Shown: one piece after another, positions 56,770 to 64,000 of the stretch
Layout: each line of letters begins with the position of its first letter
Position numbering within the stretch: the first letter of the stretch is position 1
Assembly (NCBI GenBank): GCA_019321725.1
Contig: CM033120.1
Coordinates: 248,001 to 312,000, forward strand
Source: Paulownia fortunei
Taxonomy: Eukaryota > Streptophyta > Magnoliopsida > Lamiales > Paulowniaceae
Direction: 5' to 3'
Length of the DNA stretch: 64,000 nt
Made by a program: the position numbers and the translations under genes
The notes under the pieces: generated by a model
The model's database searches: none
What the model was told of the DNA's origin: nothing
Seen by the model: only the letters and a program-made list of their open reading frames with translations

Positions 56770-58081
56770 GCAGCTCTTGGCCGGATATGGCAGCATGCGA
56801 AATATTATATGTCTCAGCCCTGCCCAAACCTATTCCGGAAGACTGGAGCTCTTGTCAAGCTGTGATACATCGTGCTGGAAGTTTTCTCCTTTTGTGAGCT
56901 CGAGTTTATCTACGATGTGAGCTTTTGAGACGAGAAAATGTTAGTGTGTGCTAGCAATTTATTTAATCTTTGGGTTGTGGTTTTCTTTCATATATGTTAA
57001 TTGTCTTCATTTGGGTTCTTTTCCTGTTGTTCTGCACTCCCTTGGAGGCACTCCCAGCATGGGTTGCTGGGTTAATGTATGAGACCACTGCAAGTATTGT
57101 TGATTTTCCCGTCTTCTAGTGTATGCTGCAGCCTATATGTCACCAGCATATTTTGATTTTGTCTTCTAAAGATGGTAATTGAAAAGTGGAGCGCATGAAG
57201 GAAAATATAGATTGCCAATATCATTACCGTGTAATAGATTTATTTATTGAAGAGCTGTATTGCCAATTCATTCAATTTATTTCATATTTTGGACTACATT
57301 GCTAGAAGTGTGTTATTGTACTTGGCATTAAATTTCACACCAATAGGCTTTCACTCACTAAAACATGCTAAATTATAACTCCCTAGAAGAACCATCAACT
57401 CTTTCAGTCTCCAAATCTTGAAAAGAGAAAAAAATACAAGCAGTTCATCATGGTATGATGAATTCTGTTCATCAGTAGATTCGATGCTCAATCTTCCAAA
57501 TCTAACTGATTATCTCAATAATTTAACTAAAGATACCATTAATTTGCCAGAGTTGGCAATTCTGTTTAAAATCACTTCCCAGTCCAGCCAAATTCATCTT
57601 TATCCAAGGGGGAGAGAAGGCATGTGGTGAGCCAACAAATAACTCAAATATCTCATATAAGAACGTTCTAAGTCCAATACAACGAAAATTTTACTGAGCC
57701 TCCCTGCAAAACCCTTATATTAGATGCAGTGTCTATCAGAATAATGCGGTGAAACATTATCATTATCCAGCCTATTCATCTCAGCACACAAAATAAGACA
57801 ATGTACAACTCACATATTCGAAAATGTAAAACTAAAGGCTGTGTCATCGGTCACCAGACCAAACGGAGTCTGAGATTCCTACTCAAATCTTCATCCTTGA
57901 ACATTTATAAAGGACTATTTCTTGCAATCATAAAACTATTGAGGTCTAGAAAGTGAATCATGTGAACAGAACATAAGAACATCCCATACTCAGCTTCATA
58001 TCCTAAGATTTCTTTCTGTAATAGTCCATAGCATCAAACTTGTTTATGGTACAAGTTAAACCATTTCCAGCACCATACATT
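56770..58081. other. Region between convergent NOI and bL36 genes
   Basis: It probably contains both 3' UTRs. The 70-codon frame at 57418-57630 has an ordinary-looking Ser/Leu/Asn-rich translation, but I found no family, no splice partner and no neighbouring frame, so it is not called. Confidence 0.5.
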
Positions 58082-59912
58082 CTACTGGTTGCTACCCTGA
58101 TTGAACAGACGAGAAACAAGACCAACTCTCCACCAAGGTGTCACTGGTAATGTCTCATTCTTGTGGGATATAAGAGCAGGGAGACCACTTTGGGCACCAT
58201 CAGCAACTGATGTCATCTCTTTCGAACTTGTCACTAAGGACCTGCAGTCCATATTGCAGAAACAATAATTTCAGGAAGCCAGTACAGGAAGAGTCTGGCT
58301 ATACGCCAACCATATAATAAGTTATGGAATGCAACGTACTATAGATTTCTGGACCATCCATGTGACTAAAAATAGAAACATCAATAAGCAAACAAGCAGG
58401 AGGAAAGGTGAAAAGGGAGATAGTTGAGAAATTCAGAAATATGCTGTTTTTCAAAATCATAAGGAGGTTGAAGAATTGATGTAATGCTATTAAATTGCAA
58501 CGTTATCTAGTTGCAGATTGAAAGAGCTAAGTACAAAGTATACTGACAAAACTACTTGTCAGTATGGATGAATGATCTGTCTTCTAATTAGTGTCATTTA
58601 AACACAAACGAAGGCAAGAAATTTTTCATTCATGAAGCCATTACTCCAGAATAACATCTTGGAAAACTTCAATAAACAATGTCCTTCAATCATCTCTTGT
58701 TTTACAGAAGCATTTATAAGTTGCTCAATAGGAGACTATGGCTGTCAGTTTACAAAGCGCCAGGAAGGGAATTGAACTTAGGACAAGCATGCCACATTGG
58801 CAACAAATGTATTGCATTGTTTAATTAAGAACAAAGAAATCATGATGCCCAATATTGACTGACAACTTTAAGCATCCAAAGATAAATATGCAAAACAATT
58901 TTTTTTCAAATGTGTGGACGATGTAGGTTTTTGCAAATTAAATCCAACCAACCTCTGGCACCATTGATTTCCGACTCAGAATACAACTGCTTGAGAAGAA
59001 TTACAATCCGAATTCTGAATATCCCATTCTTGACCCAGTAAAATGTCACTCCCTATTTGTAACATTATGCCATTTTCCGCTGGCAGACATACCAAAGAGA
59101 CAACAAGGTCTGCGTTTAACTATGTGAAATTCTTGATGGACCGGGTTGTTGCTCCTGGTCCATCCAGGACCCTTGGATCAAGGGAGGTGCCCTTGCCCAC
59201 CCTATGATCCAAGGGTCAGTATTGGACTGTGAGCAACATACCCGGTCCACTATAGAATGACCCATTTAACTATAGAGTCTACATAGAGTGCAGATTTCAA
59301 AGTTTATCTACTTTTTAGAACTATTTAATGCATAAAAGTGTCTGACATAGTTCGGTAAATGGACCTAACAGGAAAAACATTTGATCATATGTATAAGAAT
59401 GATAAACGGCAAATTTTAAGATTTTCTAAAGGTTAGCACATCAAGCCACCAATCGGACATCCTGCGCGTCTTTCTAATGCTTGGAAACTGCATCATATAC
59501 TCATATACGATTTGGCAGAACAGATGGGCAGAGGTATCAATGGTATCAACATTCAGATCCTACTTTTCTAGATTAAATTGAAGCTGACTTGCTTCATTGA
59601 TCTGATGACTTTCCTGCCAACTTGTACTTCGATTGGAATTTAATTTGAAACAAGGAAATTCTCCAAAATGATCCCTGAGTTTCAAACTGCATGCACAAAC
59701 TTGACAATCTACTTTACACACCCATGAATATTAAATAAGGCCAAAATCTCAGATACGTACACTGGCGGTACTGGACCTTCATATGCAAATGTCGACATGC
59801 CTTGTCGCTGCTTGTGCTTGGGATTAGCAGAGCACAAGACATACACGCGCCCACGTCGCTTCACGGTCCGACAAAACTCACACATTTTTTTTACTGATGA
59901 ACGGACCTTCAT
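58082..59912 (-). CDS. Ribosomal protein bL36, organellar type with C-terminal extension
   Basis: Exons 59912-59761 and 58241-58082 give 312 nt, 103 residues. The N-terminal 38 residues are a complete bL36: [20 protein letters not shown], then [16 protein letters not shown], with the zinc-type ligands Cys11, Cys14, Cys27 and His33. A plant-specific C-terminal extension of about 60 residues follows (for example GLPALISHK and [15 protein letters not shown]). Nuclear genes of this kind encode the bL36 of the mitochondrial large subunit; plastid bL36 is normally plastid-encoded, so mitochondrial is the better guess. There is no classical presequence, since the conserved domain begins at Met1. The 5' leader has its own intron: acceptor cctatcttag just before the ATG, donor ccaag|gtgcaa near 61053. 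The coding intron is 1519 bp. Confidence 0.85.
59137..59249. mobile_element. Short foldback element in the bL36 intron
   Basis: About 113 bp. The left arm tggaccgggttgttgctcctgg and the right arm gagcaacatacccggtcca pair as an inverted repeat with small bulges. An inner pair, cccttggatca and tgatccaaggg, is perfect. It is GC-richer than its surroundings. It could be a miniature transposon; the stem size would also suit a small-RNA precursor. Confidence 0.6.
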
Positions 59913-61052
59913 CCTAAGATAGGCCAGGGAAAAAAGCCATCAGAATATATCAAATATACCAGAATAAGACAATAACGAAAAATAAGATAGAGTTGCGCAT
60001 GAAAATCATTCTACCATTGAAGAAAGTATAAACAAGAGTAGGTGATTCATGATTGATAAGTATCAAAAGGATCAACCATTTTATTATTTTGAGATAAGTT
60101 CCCTATTCCTTCTTCCTCTTCTTACAGAGTTACCCAAGGTGATTTTCTTTAAGACAGCAAGTGAAAAACCACTTATGTTAAGGCCATTCAACCAGCATCT
60201 ACACACAAGTTCAAATAAAACAACCACCAAAATCTGTGACAATTTCAATAAAAAACGATTGAGCTCAAACCTCAACACAGTCTAGAGAAAGCAACAGGGG
60301 CAACTCAGCTAAACAACAACATTTGAGCTCCAACTTTTAGTTTGCCAAAGGTAGTCCAAGATCCTACATCTCATTTAAGCCAACTTGATCCATTCACAAT
60401 TACAGACATAACAAAGTCTATAAGCAAATCAACTTCAATCAGCCTAAACACGTAACATCAAAAATTTATAAGCCAAGAAAACAACAGCTAGTCGATAAAT
60501 CTGACAAGACTGTGGCATGAAAAAGCACAATTAATATAAACGTTGTTAACATCAGCAAGCTAGAAGTTGATAACTAGAAAGCAATGAAGAAAATAAACAA
60601 CTTGGAATCACTTAAGGCCTTCTGAACAAAAGAACTCTGTAAATTGAGTATGTCATACCAGGACAGTTCTATCTGCCATTCAAAAGTCATTATAACAATA
60701 CAACATATTCTTGGGCAGATTAAATTTACCAATTTCCTCTCTTGTCTATCAATTATCGCATGTTGCTTAAAAGAGCCATTTTTTGCAGTACAGCAAATGG
60801 GCAGCATCCCACTGGAGGCAAACCAATAAAAACCCCACTATCAAACAAGAAACTTTTGAATAATGCATTCCTACAGAAATTCAATTTCTTGTGAAGTTAA
60901 CAGATCCCACACATGAAAAGAAAACGCCAAGTGAGGGGGAAAAAAAAAGAAACAAAATCATCCTGAAATTCTTCATATAATGTCAGTTCTTCATCAGTAG
61001 CAGTTCTGATTAAAAAAAAGTCAAAAATTATAGAAAATAGTAAAGAATTGCA

Positions 61053-61150
61053 CCTTGGTTAAGAATCTTAGCAGGCCGCACTTGATAGCTTGAAGGGAAG
61101 CGAAAAGAGGAGTACAGAAGAAGAGAAGAGAGCTTGGGTCGGGTCGTTCA
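61053..61150 (-). promoter_or_regulatory. Probable untranslated first exon of the bL36 gene
   Basis: On the minus strand a donor ccaag|gtgcaa at about 61053 ends a leader exon extending upstream to roughly 61150. The leader intron then runs to the acceptor at about 59914. The exact transcription start is not visible. Confidence 0.4.
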
Positions 61151-61249
61151 CTCGAATGCTCACTCAGTGATAGTTAACTGGGCCAAGAGGCCCAAGACGA
61201 GCTAGGTAGACAAACCTTGTCATAAAGTGAACAAGGATAAAATTACAAT

Positions 61250-61579
61250 TTTGGTCCCTAAAAATTTGCTACTAAACCATTTTAACCCCTGATATTTTAT
61301 GAATGATAAATTTAGTTATTTAAGTTTTAAATAGTGAACATGTTTGGTACTTATCTTTAACTTGTTATTAACTTTAAGAGATTTAGTTCCTTATATTTCA
61401 AATAATTAATAATTTATTTATTTGCCCTTAACACATTCAACCCTTTATGTTTTGATATTAAATATATTTAGTCCCTTATCCTAATAACAAGGACCAAATG
61501 TATTAACTATTTGTCACAAAAGATACTAAACATGTAACTCGTGAAACATAAGACTAGAGTGGCAAATTTAGGGACTAGA
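61250..61579. mobile_element. MITE-like inverted-repeat element
   Basis: The left arm tttggtccctaaaaatttgct (61250-) and the right arm agtggcaaatttagggacta (61558-61577) are inverted copies with about four mismatches or gaps. The 330-bp AT-rich interior has no coding sequence. The GGTCCCTAAA-type end is common to a class of plant miniature elements. No clear target-site duplication was identified. Confidence 0.5.
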
Positions 61580-62795
61580 ATGATTATTTTCTCATAATAA
61601 TGAGATTAGATGAACAAATATCCAAACTAAAATATGTTATTACTATGGGATTCCGTACAATTACATGATGGGAGTTGTTCTTCTTCAAAAGAGCCATCAC
61701 AACTTACAACTTTTGTCTTGAAAGTCTAAATACGAGTGCTTTCCTTTTTGATTGATAAGCTATCCTTCAAGTCCCACATGTGATGAAATTGGAGCTTTTA
61801 TGAGAACAGTTGAGTTTAGGCATGAATATAATATAAATATCTTACCTTAGTCCTTACTCATTCTTTGTGCTCTTTGGAGCTCTTGGCCTTGCCAGTACTA
61901 GTCTATCCTCTGAGAGTAGTATTTGTTTTAGCTGTAACCGTAGTTGGATGAATTATGAATGTTATTAACTCAATTTTGGATGGGATGAATACCCAAAAGA
62001 GCAGATAGGTCAACAGCTGATTCAATTGCAAAAGGCACCGTCTCATTTTTTTTATTTTTTTTTATAATTCAAAACTAATTTTGAACCTTCTAAACACCTG
62101 CCCCTAGCACCTAGGAGGGAACTATCTATTTATCTTCATTGCTTGCTTAACCAATTGAAGTTTCGAGTGCCTGCTCCAATTGCTAGTAAGCGCCTCAGTT
62201 TCGCCAATGAGACGAGGGCGTTGGAAGTCTTCGTCTGCTTTATCGAGCTAGAGGGGCAACTTATTTTCAGAATATAATATCCCCGGAGCAGCAAGAATAG
62301 TAAAAAAAAGTAGAGAAATAGAGAATAGAAAAGGGTATTGTCCTTTTCACAAGTCTCGTACATATCTGACAAAGATAAGATCTCAATTCCTCTCTTTGAC
62401 GCATCATCTTTGAACTTCTAAAAATAACGATAAATCAGAAGTAACGCAGATTTGTAAAATATTATTGCAAAAACAAGATAAAGGTCAAATATGATATTAG
62501 AAGCCCCAACTGCTAGGCCAAAACTGCCCTTTATACAACATCATATCAATCCATACTCATCTATGACTCCTCGGAGACTTGATAGGAGATGAAGCAGAAG
62601 AAATCAAACCAAGGAATACATTCCCAATACTATCCAGAAGTCATCATCATTATTGAACAAAAACTCACTGATAAGGGATTTAATCTTGCAACGAAGCACA
62701 CAGTTAACTAACAGTAAGAAAATTCTCTGTTAAAAGTGAAGCAAAAACAGGCACATGGATTATTTTGAACATTTCCTCAACCACAAGGAAATATT
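61580..62795. other. Intergenic region upstream of the LACS 3' end
   Basis: No gene is supported. 61620-62100 is of mixed composition with phrases typical of plant LTR or UTR sequence (agtcccacatgtgatg) but no confirmed ends. The last part is the 3' UTR of the minus-strand acyl-CoA synthetase. Confidence 0.45.

Positions 62796-64000
<1,205 letters not shown>

Noticed and set aside
57418..57630. 70-codon plus-strand frame between the NOI and bL36 genes
   Set aside because: The composition is protein-like but there is no family, splice partner or promoter; it probably lies in UTR or intergenic DNA.

Overview
This is nuclear DNA from a flowering plant, almost certainly a eudicot. The genes have many short exons split by AT-rich GT-AG introns, there are plant-only families (a phytochrome, a NOI protein, an ABC1K kinase of the chloroplast type, a LACS8/9-type acyl-CoA synthetase), and transposon debris is abundant. 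An asterid or Lamiales source would fit, but that is a guess. No bacterial, organellar or viral gene block is present.

Layout. A phytochrome gene, best matched to PHYE, occupies 1.4-10.6 kb on the minus strand in the classical four-exon structure (1121 codons after joining). It is divergent from a small three-exon gene at 12.8-13.6 kb for a 119-residue protein with one membrane helix that I could not name. At 16.4-17.2 kb lies a single-exon gene for an acidic, Ser-rich membrane protein. From 18.4 to 28.1 kb the window is repeat-dominated: a 3'-truncated Ty3/gypsy element (one LTR, primer-binding site and decayed gag), a 601-bp higher-order tandem array followed by inverted copies of itself, AT-rich direct duplications, a gypsy RT/RNase H scrap and a decayed coiled-coil gag-like relic.

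The 29-64 kb part is gene-rich: a Kelch/nitrile-specifier-like gene with one in-frame stop (minus), a 17-exon ABC1-like kinase (plus), a 13-exon cytosolic acetyl-CoA acetyltransferase (plus), a three-exon NOI/RIN4-like gene (plus), a bL36-type ribosomal protein gene (minus), and the 3' end of a long-chain acyl-CoA synthetase (minus, running off the window). All joined reading frames close exactly at the proposed splice sites, which is the main support for the gene models.

The genes are not an operon or an obvious cluster. They serve separate housekeeping, light-signalling, lipid and organelle roles. I found no convincing new biological system. The most unusual structures are the 20.4-24.4 kb foldback-like higher-order repeat, a terminal-inverted-repeat element with an internal tandem array inside an intron of the thiolase gene, a 50-bp perfect palindrome near the thiolase promoter, and the Kelch gene that is intact except for one stop codon.
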